Part shown: one piece after another, positions 1-6,573 of the stretch
How positions within the stretch are numbered: position 1 is the first letter of the stretch
Layout: every line of letters begins with the position of its first letter
Origin: Thermoplasmata archaeon
Lineage (GTDB): Archaea > Thermoplasmatota > E2 > DHVEG-1
Length of the DNA stretch: 9,647 bases
Reading direction: 5' to 3'
Assembly (NCBI GenBank): GCA_030641605.1
Contig: DAOWHD010000004.1
Span: forward strand, 1 to 9,647
Program-made: the position numbers and the translations under genes
The notes under the pieces: model-generated
What the model was told of the DNA's origin: nothing
The model's input: the letters and a program-made list of their open reading frames with translations, nothing else
Database searches by the model: none

Positions 1-798
1 ATCTGTTTGACAAATTCTTTTTGAGATTACATTTCTGTACATCTCAGCCATTATTCCAATTTCAAGGCCCCAATTACCAGGAATATCAACATCACGGGCT
101 AAATCGCTAGTTAGTGCAAACTCTCCAGAAATAGGATAGCGAAATGAACTTAAAAACTTCACAAAATCTAATTCAGAACCCGTCTCCTTGTTGAGTGCTT
201 CTAGAAGGGGATGAAGAAAAAGTCTGAAGACTCTACCATACATAATGCCTTTTTTTGTATTTACTCTTGCATAGTAACCTTTGTTAAACTTAAAATCAAG
301 TTGGGGTTCGACTATTGGATAGATGAGTTTCGTGGGAATCAGTTCATCATATATCATAATATCTGCATCGTGAAGTGCAATTGCATAGGACCTGAGACTG
401 GCTATACCAAGAGCAAGCCATACATCCCTTCCTTTTCCCTTATATTTCAAAAGATTTATCCCATCTGATTTTAACTCATTCAGCAATCTTTCTATCTTCG
501 GCCCATCGCACCACATGACTAGATGAGGTATTTCTAAATTTGAAAAAAATCGTTTTACGTGTCTGAACTCCTTTTCATTTTTTGCAGCCAGTGGAATGAT
601 AATTTCTTTTAGAAATTTGCATTTGTTTAATCCTTTTTTTATGTTGCCTAGTGCATCGCCTTTGATTTCCAGATACAACATTGGCATAACAACAGAAACA
701 GGACGGTCAGCAACTGCATCGCTCACAGTTTTTATAAGTTTTCTTTTATCCACATTGAACTCATGAAGTGTGGTTATTTCCTCCTGCTTCAAATCCAT
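1..798 (-). CDS. gpgS: Glucosyl-3-phosphoglycerate synthase-like glycosyltransferase (GT81), C-terminus cut by window edge
   Basis: The frame is open from the ATG at 798 down to base 1, giving 266 residues with no stop, so the C-terminal part lies outside. The GT81 family transfers glucose from an NDP-sugar to 3-phosphoglycerate in the cytoplasm, giving glucosyl-3-phosphoglycerate. Seen in the translation: an N-terminal stretch ending in HEF (res 12-14), a GT-A fold with GKGRDVWLALG (121-131), a metal-binding DxD within HDADI (143-147), then KGYYARV (173-179), YGRVFRLFLHPLLEAL (187-202), SGEFALTSDL (224-233) and GLEIGIMAEMY (244-254). This order matches the GpgS family signatures as I know them. 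The gene starts 11 bases after the phosphatase stop, so the two are surely co-transcribed. Family members are, from memory, near 390-400 residues, so about a third is missing. A different sugar or acceptor is possible, so the exact substrate is inference. Confidence 0.8.
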   Translation of the reverse strand, partial: MDLKQEEITTLHEFNVDKRKLIKTVSDAVADRPVSVVMPMLYLEIKGDALGNIKKGLNKCKFLKEIIIPLAAKNEKEFRHVKRFFSNLEIPHLVMWCDGPKIERLLNELKSDGINLLKYKGKGRDVWLALGIASLRSYAIALHDADIMIYDELIPTKLIYPIVEPQLDFKFNKGYYARVNTKKGIMYGRVFRLFLHPLLEALNKETGSELDFVKFLSSFRYPISGEFALTSDLARDVDIPGNWGLEIGIMAEMYRNVISKRICQTD

Positions 799-809
799 TA
801 ATACCGCCT

Positions 810-1478
810 CTAGATATGCTTCAATATTGCATTCATGTTATTGGTCACAACATCTGCATGTTTTTGAACGATTTCTGGTGCATTGAACGCTATACCCAAA
901 CCTGCCTTTTCAAGCATGCAAATGTCGACTATGCCATCTCCAACTGCTATTGCCTCATCTTCAATTATACCAAACTCATTACAAAGTTGCTCCAACACAC
1001 AGCTTTTGCAGATTGAATATACCTCATGTCCAATAAAATCTTCAGTAAGATTCGTATTATGTAGCACAACCTCTCCGGTTATAATACCTTTTTCTGTTAT
1101 AAGAGTATTGGCAAATGCATAATCGATACCTAATCTCTTTCTAAGATCATCGGCTACAAACTGGTAACTATCTGTAGCGATGGCCGTTATAATATCTTCT
1201 TTTTTAAGTTTTTTAACAACCTTTTCAACATCTTCTTGCAACGGAATGTCTCTAAATATTTCCAAAAGCTCTTTGCTATCCATGCCCTCTAGAAAATTTG
1301 CTATTTCAATGGTTTTTTCATATGGCCGTATATTGCTATTTATAATTCTTAATAAATCCTCTTTGAACCCCTTTTCTTCAGCAAAAATAAATATGGTTTT
1401 ACCTTTGATGAGAGTACCATCCATGTCAAATATTACCAGTTTGAATTTAGTCACAATATCTACAACTTTACCTCTCAT
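810..1478 (-). CDS. HAD-superfamily (SerB-like, subfamily IB) phosphatase; probable glucosyl-3-phosphoglycerate phosphatase
   Basis: A 222-residue soluble HAD hydrolase. Motif I is DMDGT (nucleophile D18, acid/base D20), motif II is the hhhT of IATDS (T102), motif III is probably K158 and motif IV is GDGIVD (D181, D185). The segment LGIDYAFANTLI...GIITGEV (117-137) is typical of phosphoserine-phosphatase-like proteins. By family alone it would be called SerB-like. Its neighbour 11 bases downstream is a GpgS-like glycosyltransferase whose product needs dephosphorylation, so glucosyl-3-phosphoglycerate phosphatase is the better contextual guess (inference). The ATG at 1478 lies 20-28 bases after a TATA-like box, fitting a leaderless mRNA. 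An in-frame GTG at codon 9 would give a start closer to motif I and cannot be excluded. Confidence 0.85.
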   Translation of the reverse strand: MRGKVVDIVTKFKLVIFDMDGTLIKGKTIFIFAEEKGFKEDLLRIINSNIRPYEKTIEIANFLEGMDSKELLEIFRDIPLQEDVEKVVKKLKKEDIITAIATDSYQFVADDLRKRLGIDYAFANTLITEKGIITGEVVLHNTNLTEDFIGHEVYSICKSCVLEQLCNEFGIIEDEAIAVGDGIVDICMLEKAGLGIAFNAPEIVQKHADVVTNNMNAILKHI

Positions 1479-1497
1479 TTATAATGTGAAGACTTTT

Positions 1498-1506
1498 TAA
1501 TAATTT
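1498..1506 (-). promoter_or_regulatory. TATA-like box for the phosphatase/glycosyltransferase operon
   Basis: On the minus strand the sequence reads AATTATTAA, preceded by purine-rich GAGAA that could serve as a BRE. It lies 20-28 bases upstream of the ATG at 1478, so transcription would start at or very near the start codon. No SD is present. Assigned by eye only. Confidence 0.4.
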
Positions 1507-1520
1507 TCTCATAGCATAAC

Positions 1521-1535
1521 AGAAAAAGATTTTCT
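1521..1535. repeat. Short perfect inverted repeat between two divergent promoters
   Basis: AGAAAA and TTTTCT flank a 3-base spacer. The element sits between the divergent TATA boxes of the phosphatase operon and pheT. It could be an operator for a dimeric regulator, but a 6-base arm in AT-rich DNA is also plausible by chance. Confidence 0.3.
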
Positions 1536-1568
1536 ACATTAAAAAAAAGCGCGAAATCCACCAAAACC

Positions 1569-1575
1569 AAATATA
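1569..1575 (+). promoter_or_regulatory. TATA-like box of pheT
   Basis: AAATATA lies 25-31 bases before the pheT ATG, with A/C-rich sequence upstream (CCAAAACC) in the BRE position. The spacing implies a leaderless transcript, and no SD precedes the ATG. Confidence 0.5.
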
Positions 1576-1599
1576 CCAAAAACATATTTCACCTTCTGT

Positions 1600-3234
1600 A
1601 TGCCCGTTGTAACATTTGACTATAATGACTATCTTAATATTTTTGGATATAAGATATCAAAGGAAGAACTGATTGAAAGATTACCAATGATTGGAGCGGA
1701 TTTTGATAAAGTCGAGGACGATGAGATAAGCATCGAATTCTTTCCAAACAGACCCGATCTAGCATCTGTAGAAGGTATAGCCCGGGCTTCAAGAGCCTTT
1801 TTTGATTTTGAAAAGGGCCTGAAAAAATATGATGTTGAGAAATCTGACATTGTGATAGACGTTGATCCCTCGGTAAGAAAGGTAAGGCCATTTGTAACTT
1901 GTGCCCTTGTCAAAAACATAACAATGACTGATGAGCTTATTACCTCATTAATGGATATGCAAGAGAAACTTCATTTTGGAATTGGAAGAAACCGCAGAAA
2001 GGTTGCCATTGGAGTCCATAACTTTGAGCCTGTACAGCCCCCCTTTATGTATAAAGCAGTAGATCCCAATTCTGTTCAATTTGTTCCTTTGGCCAAGGTT
2101 GAATCTATGACTTTAAGCGAGATTCTCGAACGGCATGAAAAGGGAGTTGACTATGCAAATTTGCTGGATGGGTTTGATAAATATCCATTGATTGTTGATT
2201 CAAACAATAATGTACTTTCGTTCCCACCAATTATTAACGGATCTTTGACTGAAGTTACACCATTTACAACAGATCTATTTATCGATGTGACTGGAACCAA
2301 TATCAAAGCAATAAATCACACATTAAACATTGTTGTAACTGCTCTTGCCGAAAGGGGGGGAAAAATTTACAGCACCACAATCAAATATGACGGAGATTCC
2401 TACATTTCGCCAGATCTAACTCCAGTTAAAAGAACATTATCAGTAAGTTATGCTAACAAAATCCTTGGAACGAAAATGAATGAAAAAGAAGTCATCGACT
2501 GTCTAAAAAAAATGGGCCATGATGCAGAGAAGTTGGACGAAGACAGAATAGACGTTAAGATACCTGCATGGCGAGCAGATATCCTGCACGACATAGATCT
2601 TGTTGAGGATGTTTCAGTTGGTTACGGCTATGATAAATTTGAAATTGATTTTCCAAAAGCATTGACGTTTGGCGGAGTTTTACCTCATTTTGATCTTTTT
2701 GACGGACTTAGAAACATAATGATTGGATTAGGTTTCAGTGAGGTTACCACTTTTACAATCTCAAATGAGCGAGATGAATTTGAAAAAATGGGTCTAGAAA
2801 AAGGAAAAAGAGTTCAGATTGAAAATCCAATAGGCGAGGAATATTCATGTTTGCGAGTGAGTCTTATTCCCTCTGTTTTAAAGATTCTAACTGAGAATAG
2901 GCATCATTCACTGCCACAACAGATATTTGAACTTGGTATAGTAGTGGATGAAAGTTTTAAAAACAAGCAGCATCTTGCCGCCGTAAAAATGGATGCTAAG
3001 GCAAACTTTACCGAGTGTAAATCTCTTGTGGATGCTGTACTGAGAGACAGTGGAAAGAAATACGACATCAGAGATAAAGATCATCCTGCCTTTGTAAATG
3101 GTAGATGTGCATCAGTTGTTTGTGACAATAAAGAGATTGGGTTCTTTGGCGAACTTCACCCCAAGACAATCACACAATTTAACTTAGAACATCCAATAAT
3201 TGCATTTGAACTGCAAGCTGAAAACATGGTATAG
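1600..3234 (+). CDS. pheT: Phenylalanine--tRNA ligase beta subunit (archaeal type)
   Basis: PheT pairs with PheS as an alpha2-beta2 enzyme that charges tRNA-Phe in the cytoplasm. The beta chain supplies tRNA binding and editing. At 544 residues it has the short archaeal/eukaryotic architecture, without the tRNA-binding B2 and anticodon-binding B8 extensions of bacterial PheT. Visible parts: an N-terminal B1-like region with [16 protein letters not shown] (47-62), the B3/B4 editing module around [14 protein letters not shown] (132-145) and [17 protein letters not shown] (209-225), the B5 domain with [17 protein letters not shown] (322-338) and GYGYD (341-345), and the catalytic-like core with [14 protein letters not shown] (417-430), QIFELG (441-446), HPAFVNGR (495-502) and GFFGELHP (514-521). 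pheS is not adjacent, which is common in archaea. The gene converges on the ammonia-lyase, with 13 bases between the stops. The start is set by the TATA spacing and by family alignment. Confidence 0.97.
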   Translation: MPVVTFDYNDYLNIFGYKISKEELIERLPMIGADFDKVEDDEISIEFFPNRPDLASVEGIARASRAFFDFEKGLKKYDVEKSDIVIDVDPSVRKVRPFVTCALVKNITMTDELITSLMDMQEKLHFGIGRNRRKVAIGVHNFEPVQPPFMYKAVDPNSVQFVPLAKVESMTLSEILERHEKGVDYANLLDGFDKYPLIVDSNNNVLSFPPIINGSLTEVTPFTTDLFIDVTGTNIKAINHTLNIVVTALAERGGKIYSTTIKYDGDSYISPDLTPVKRTLSVSYANKILGTKMNEKEVIDCLKKMGHDAEKLDEDRIDVKIPAWRADILHDIDLVEDVSVGYGYDKFEIDFPKALTFGGVLPHFDLFDGLRNIMIGLGFSEVTTFTISNERDEFEKMGLEKGKRVQIENPIGEEYSCLRVSLIPSVLKILTENRHHSLPQQIFELGIVVDESFKNKQHLAAVKMDAKANFTECKSLVDAVLRDSGKKYDIRDKDHPAFVNGRCASVVCDNKEIGFFGELHPKTITQFNLEHPIIAFELQAENMV

Positions 3235-3247
3235 CGCACCAAATATA

Positions 3248-4771
3248 TTACTCCAGACTCCCTACCGCTTTTTCAACATCTTTTAGAATTTCACATGATC
3301 TAACGAGTTCTTTCATCTTGGTATGATCCAGGTACAATGGCCTATCAACATCTAAAAATTCAACATGTTTTCTTATAACTTCTTTGGCCTTAGTGACACC
3401 TTTACCAAAATTATAATCACGGAAATCAAGAGCCTGAGCAGCAGCCATAAATTCAATACCCAAAATTCCGTAGGCATTATCTAGTATCTGGAAGTTTTTA
3501 ATTGCCGTATTCATACCCATTGAAACAAAATCTTCCTGGTCGGCAGCTGCAGGAATCGATTGAATGGACGCAGGAGCTGAAAGAATGCGCTGTTCGACAA
3601 TCTGCATGTCGGCAGTGTATTGGCTCAACATAAGTCCAGAAAACATACCAGCACCTTTGGTTAAAAATGCAGGAAGTCCTACACTCAGCGCAGGATTATT
3701 CAATCTGTTCAACCGTCTTTCAGACATTACACTTACCATCGTGATAGCAACACCTGCCATATCCATAGGAAGTGAAACAGGCGTTCCTTGGAAATTGGCA
3801 CCAGAAATTTGAGTATCTTCCTCTGGGAAAAAAACAGGATTGTCTCCCACACCGTTTAGCTCTATTTCAACCTGAGAACGTGCATACTTCAATGCATCAT
3901 GGGCAGTGCCGATTACTTGAGGAGTAGAACGCATCGAATAAGCATCCTGTACCTTGCATTTGATCTTCTCCTCTTTTAGATCCCCCCCTTTAATTAACTT
4001 AAGAATTGCTTTAGCACTTCTAACAGCACCAGAAAAACCACGTGCTTCATGTAATTTAGCAGTATACGGCTTCATATTAGCCTTCAATGCCTCAAGAGAC
4101 ATGGCTGCTGCTATTTCTGCCTGTTTTAGCCAGTTATTAGCATCGTACAAAAATATAGCGCTCATGGCTGTGAGTAAGTTCGAGCCATTTATAATCGACA
4201 ATCCATCTCTTGCTTTCAGCCCAGGAGTGGGAATTCCTGCCTCATCCATTGCCTCTTTTCCTTCAAGAAGTTTGTCTTTGTAATATGCTTCGCCCTCCCC
4301 CATCATGAGAAGTGCAATTTGAGCCATGGGGGCCAAATCACCACATGCACCTACCGAGCCTTTTTGACATACAAAGGGAGTAACTCCTTTATTCAGCATT
4401 TCAACCAAAGTTTGGGTTATTTCAGGACGGCAGCCAGAATTACCATGTGCATGGACATTGATTCTGCCAAGCATTGCCCCTCTAACATATTCTATTGGAG
4501 CAGGATCACCGATACCAGCAGCATGATTATACACAAGATATTTCTGAAAATCTTTAATTTGCTCATCGTCAAGCACAACCTCTGAGAATTCACCAATGCC
4601 TGTGTTCACTCCGTACATTATCTCATGAGCTTCAATCTTCTTTTCAAGCATTGCTCTACATGCCTTGATACGCTCTATCGAATCAGGATGGAGTTTTACT
4701 TTTTCATCGTACCTTGCTACTTTAATTACTTTCTCGATTGTAAGTCCTTCTCCAGTTATAACAATGGTCAT
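3248..4771 (-). CDS. hutH: Histidine (aromatic amino acid) ammonia-lyase with a natural Cys in the MIO triad
   Basis: MIO enzymes eliminate ammonia from an aromatic amino acid. Histidine gives urocanate. From the ATG at 4771 the protein has 507 residues, and its numbering falls almost in register with Pseudomonas putida HutH: Tyr53 in YGVNTGIG, His83 in YNHAAGIG, triad 142-144, Asn195 in INGSN, then QDAYSMR (276-282), NFQG (326-329) and QEDFVSMG (412-419). Canonical HutH has Ala-Ser-Gly in the MIO triad. Here it is Ala-Cys-Gly (GSVGACGDLAP). The usual QEDHVSMG reads QEDFVSMG. His83, associated with histidine specificity, favours HAL over PAL/TAL, but the His-to-Phe change leaves the substrate open. 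No hutU, hutI or other histidine-degradation gene is nearby. An ATG 7 codons upstream (4792) is less likely because of the SD and TATA positions. Confidence 0.9.
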   Translation of the reverse strand: MTIVITGEGLTIEKVIKVARYDEKVKLHPDSIERIKACRAMLEKKIEAHEIMYGVNTGIGEFSEVVLDDEQIKDFQKYLVYNHAAGIGDPAPIEYVRGAMLGRINVHAHGNSGCRPEITQTLVEMLNKGVTPFVCQKGSVGACGDLAPMAQIALLMMGEGEAYYKDKLLEGKEAMDEAGIPTPGLKARDGLSIINGSNLLTAMSAIFLYDANNWLKQAEIAAAMSLEALKANMKPYTAKLHEARGFSGAVRSAKAILKLIKGGDLKEEKIKCKVQDAYSMRSTPQVIGTAHDALKYARSQVEIELNGVGDNPVFFPEEDTQISGANFQGTPVSLPMDMAGVAITMVSVMSERRLNRLNNPALSVGLPAFLTKGAGMFSGLMLSQYTADMQIVEQRILSAPASIQSIPAAADQEDFVSMGMNTAIKNFQILDNAYGILGIEFMAAAQALDFRDYNFGKGVTKAKEVIRKHVEFLDVDRPLYLDHTKMKELVRSCEILKDVEKAVGSLE

Positions 4772-4774
4772 ATT

Positions 4775-4784
4775 AACCCCCTTT
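4775..4784 (-). promoter_or_regulatory. SD-like site that decides the ammonia-lyase start
   Basis: On the minus strand AAAGGGGGTT ends three bases before the ATG at 4771. It supports that ATG over the one at 4792, which has no SD. If transcription starts about 25 bases from the TATA box, part of this site may lie at the very 5' end of the mRNA. Confidence 0.45.
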
Positions 4785-4798
4785 GCCAACATTTAATC

Positions 4799-4806
4799 TT
4801 ATAAAT
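4799..4806 (-). promoter_or_regulatory. TATA box of the ammonia-lyase gene
   Basis: The minus strand reads ATTTATAA, a good archaeal TATA match, 28-35 bases upstream of the ATG at 4771. The predicted transcription start near 4777-4780 lies downstream of the alternative ATG at 4792, which argues against that longer start. Confidence 0.5.
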
Positions 4807-4901
4807 TATCGGGTCCTGTATCAACTAAATGTAAATTAAGTTTCCTGATGGTCACATGCCCTTTATCAAAGCATTAAAGTCTGAAAGATTCCACCTCAAA
4901 C

Positions 4902-4910
4902 TATTTTATC
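4902..4910 (+). promoter_or_regulatory. TATA-like box of the tRNA thiolase gene
   Basis: TATTTTATC lies 24-32 bases before the ATG at 4934, preceded by CTCAAAC in the BRE position. No SD is seen, so a leaderless transcript is likely. It diverges from the ammonia-lyase promoter about 100 bases away. Confidence 0.45.
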
Positions 4911-4933
4911 TAAAAAACATTTTACAATACTAG

Positions 4934-5848
4934 ATGAAAAAGACATGTAGCAAATGCAACAAACCTGCAGTGACATTCATAAGATACAACGGTACCCATC
5001 TTTGCAAAGATCATTTTATCCAATACTTCGAAAGAAGAGTTAAAAAGGATATCAAAAAACAAGGGAAGACAGAGAACGGTAGTAAAATTGGTGTGGCCAT
5101 TTCTGGCGGGAAGGACAGCCTAGTTGCACTTCACATTGTTAATGATATTTTCTCAAAAAGAAGGAAAATTGATGTCATTGCAATTACTGTTGATGAGGGA
5201 ATAAAAGGCTACAGGAATGAAAGCATAGAAATCGCATCTAATGATTGTAAAAAACTTGGAGTGGAACATCATGTTGTAACATTCAAAGAAATGGTCGGAA
5301 AAACAATGGATGAAATAGCCTCTAAAAATGATGAATTAGGCGAATGCAGCTATTGCGGGGTCTTTAGGCGATTATGCTTGAACCGCAAATCAAAGGAGTT
5401 GGGAATCACAAAACTTGTCACAGGCCATAATTTGGATGATATGGCTCAGTCTATATTGATGAATTTTACCAATGGAGATATACAGAAGCTAGCTAGACTG
5501 GGGCCTCATCAGAAAGTTCAGCCTGGTCTTGTTCCCCGCATGTTGCCTCTACGAGTCATCCCAGAAAAGGAAAATGCATTATATGCCATTTTAAAAAACA
5601 TTGAGTATCATGATGGCGTATGTCCATATTCCACTAGTGCATATCGCAGAGTTTTTCGAGATATAATTGATGATCTTGAATATAAAAATCCTGGTACCAG
5701 ACACAGCATTTTGAACAGCTATGATGGTATCAAAGATATACTGCTAGAAAAATATCCTCCAGCTGACCTAAATAAATGTGCAAGATGTGGTGAACCTACC
5801 TCTCAAGAGATATGTAAAGCTTGTATACTTAAGGACAAAATTTTATGA
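4934..5848 (+). CDS. ncs6: tRNA 2-thiolation enzyme, Ncs6/CTU1/TtuA family (PP-loop ATPase)
   Basis: This 304-residue cytoplasmic enzyme adenylates and thiolates tRNA uridine, using sulfur delivered by a ubiquitin-like or persulfide donor. Seen in order: an N-terminal zinc site (C5, C8, C24, H27), a PP-loop SGGKDS (57-62), DEGIKGYR (87-94), the CSYCGVFRR block (C138, C141), TGHNLDD (163-169), C230 in CPYS, and a C-terminal zinc ribbon (C282, C285, C294, C297). C138, C141 and C230 match the three cysteines that hold a [4Fe-4S] cluster in characterised TtuA/Ncs6 proteins. The GYR, GVFRR and LMNFTNGD segments look more like Ncs6/CTU1 (wobble U34) than TtuA (U54), but the family split cannot be settled by eye. 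Length and all metal sites are complete. It is followed at 68 bases by radB, which has its own promoter. Confidence 0.92.
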   Translation: MKKTCSKCNKPAVTFIRYNGTHLCKDHFIQYFERRVKKDIKKQGKTENGSKIGVAISGGKDSLVALHIVNDIFSKRRKIDVIAITVDEGIKGYRNESIEIASNDCKKLGVEHHVVTFKEMVGKTMDEIASKNDELGECSYCGVFRRLCLNRKSKELGITKLVTGHNLDDMAQSILMNFTNGDIQKLARLGPHQKVQPGLVPRMLPLRVIPEKENALYAILKNIEYHDGVCPYSTSAYRRVFRDIIDDLEYKNPGTRHSILNSYDGIKDILLEKYPPADLNKCARCGEPTSQEICKACILKDKIL

Positions 5849-5919
5849 ACACGACAGTTTACCTTTACGATATCGAAAACATTTTTATTCTTACTTTTGC
5901 TGACTGTCTTTTGAGATGA
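5845..5919 (+). other. 24-codon open frame bridging the thiolase stop and the radB start
   Basis: The frame opens with an ATG overlapping the upstream TGA (ATGA) and closes with a TGA overlapping the radB ATG (ATGA). It starts MNTTVYLYDIEN and fills the intergenic gap exactly. It may be chance, since the gap also holds a convincing radB promoter. It could otherwise allow translational coupling on read-through transcripts. Confidence 0.2.
5874..5890 (+). promoter_or_regulatory. BRE plus TATA box of radB
   Basis: CGAAAAC, a good BRE match, is followed directly by ATTTTTATTC, placed 26-35 bases before the radB ATG. This is one of the two clearest promoters in the window and predicts a leaderless radB-radical SAM transcript. 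Confidence 0.55.
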
Positions 5920-6569
5920 AACGTTTACAGCTCAAATGCAAGCCCCTTGATGATCTTTTGGGAGGGGGAATCGAAAGTAAGGTGATTACCAAGATATACG
6001 GTGAAGCGGGCAGTGGAAAAACAAATCTATGCCTACAAGCCTCCAGAGAGTGTGCCAACAATGGCAAAAGGGTTGCATACATAGATAGCGAAGGGGCATC
6101 ATTAGAGCGGCTGGGTCAAATATGTAAGGATTACAGCTATGACAAGATACTTAAAAATATTCTATTTTTCAGTCCCTCTTCACTTGAAGATCAGGAAAAA
6201 ATGGTAAAAAACGCCATTAACGTAAAGGATCTTGACCTCATTATAGTAGATACAATAAATCTATTTTACCGTATCAATCTAGAAGAAGACAAAGAAGGTG
6301 CAATGCGTTCTTTTACAAGACAAATGGCAAATCTGCAGATAGCAGTAAGAGAAAAGGACTTTCATGCGATTGTGGTTGAACAAGTATATACTGACAAAAA
6401 TGGAGATATAAAACCGTTTACAAATAGAGATACTGAACACATGGTAAAAGCCACAGTCAGACTTGAAAAAATTGGCATTGGGAAAAGGCAAGCAACAATC
6501 ATCAAACACAGATCCCAACCTGAGGAAAAAAAAGCTATTTTTAAAATAACTGCCAAAGGCTTGGAATAA
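5916..6569 (+). CDS. radB: RadB, archaeal RecA/RadA-family recombinase paralogue
   Basis: RadB is a RecA-core ATPase, without the N-terminal helix-hairpin-helix domain of RadA, that assists homologous recombination in euryarchaea. The 217 residues begin with the short CKPLDDLLGGGIE segment (8-20). Next come Walker A GEAGSGKT (29-36), YIDSEG (55-60), Walker B LDLIIVD (106-112) and the C-terminal KHRSQPEEKKAIFKIT (197-212), typical of RadB. The segment usually written VTNQVY reads VVEQVY (153-158), keeping the glutamine but with Glu for Asn. The length fits the family. No DNA-repair genes flank it. The downstream radical SAM gene starts 4 bases after its stop, so the two form an operon. Confidence 0.93.
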   Translation: MKRLQLKCKPLDDLLGGGIESKVITKIYGEAGSGKTNLCLQASRECANNGKRVAYIDSEGASLERLGQICKDYSYDKILKNILFFSPSSLEDQEKMVKNAINVKDLDLIIVDTINLFYRINLEEDKEGAMRSFTRQMANLQIAVREKDFHAIVVEQVYTDKNGDIKPFTNRDTEHMVKATVRLEKIGIGKRQATIIKHRSQPEEKKAIFKITAKGLE

Positions 6570-6573
6570 AAAC

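Noticed and set aside
211..468. Plus-strand open frame of 85 codons
   Set aside because: It lies wholly inside the minus-strand glycosyltransferase, which has family motifs on the opposite strand. This frame has none.
768..1500. Plus-strand open frames at 768-1016, 883-1122 and 1180-1500
   Set aside because: They are antisense to the HAD phosphatase and its junction, with low-complexity Ser-rich products lacking any family pattern.
1629..1919. Two minus-strand frames inside pheT
   Set aside because: Antisense shadows of the clearly conserved N-terminal part of PheT.
3564..4585. Three plus-strand frames across the ammonia-lyase
   Set aside because: Antisense to conserved lyase motifs, with no start signals or recognisable domains.
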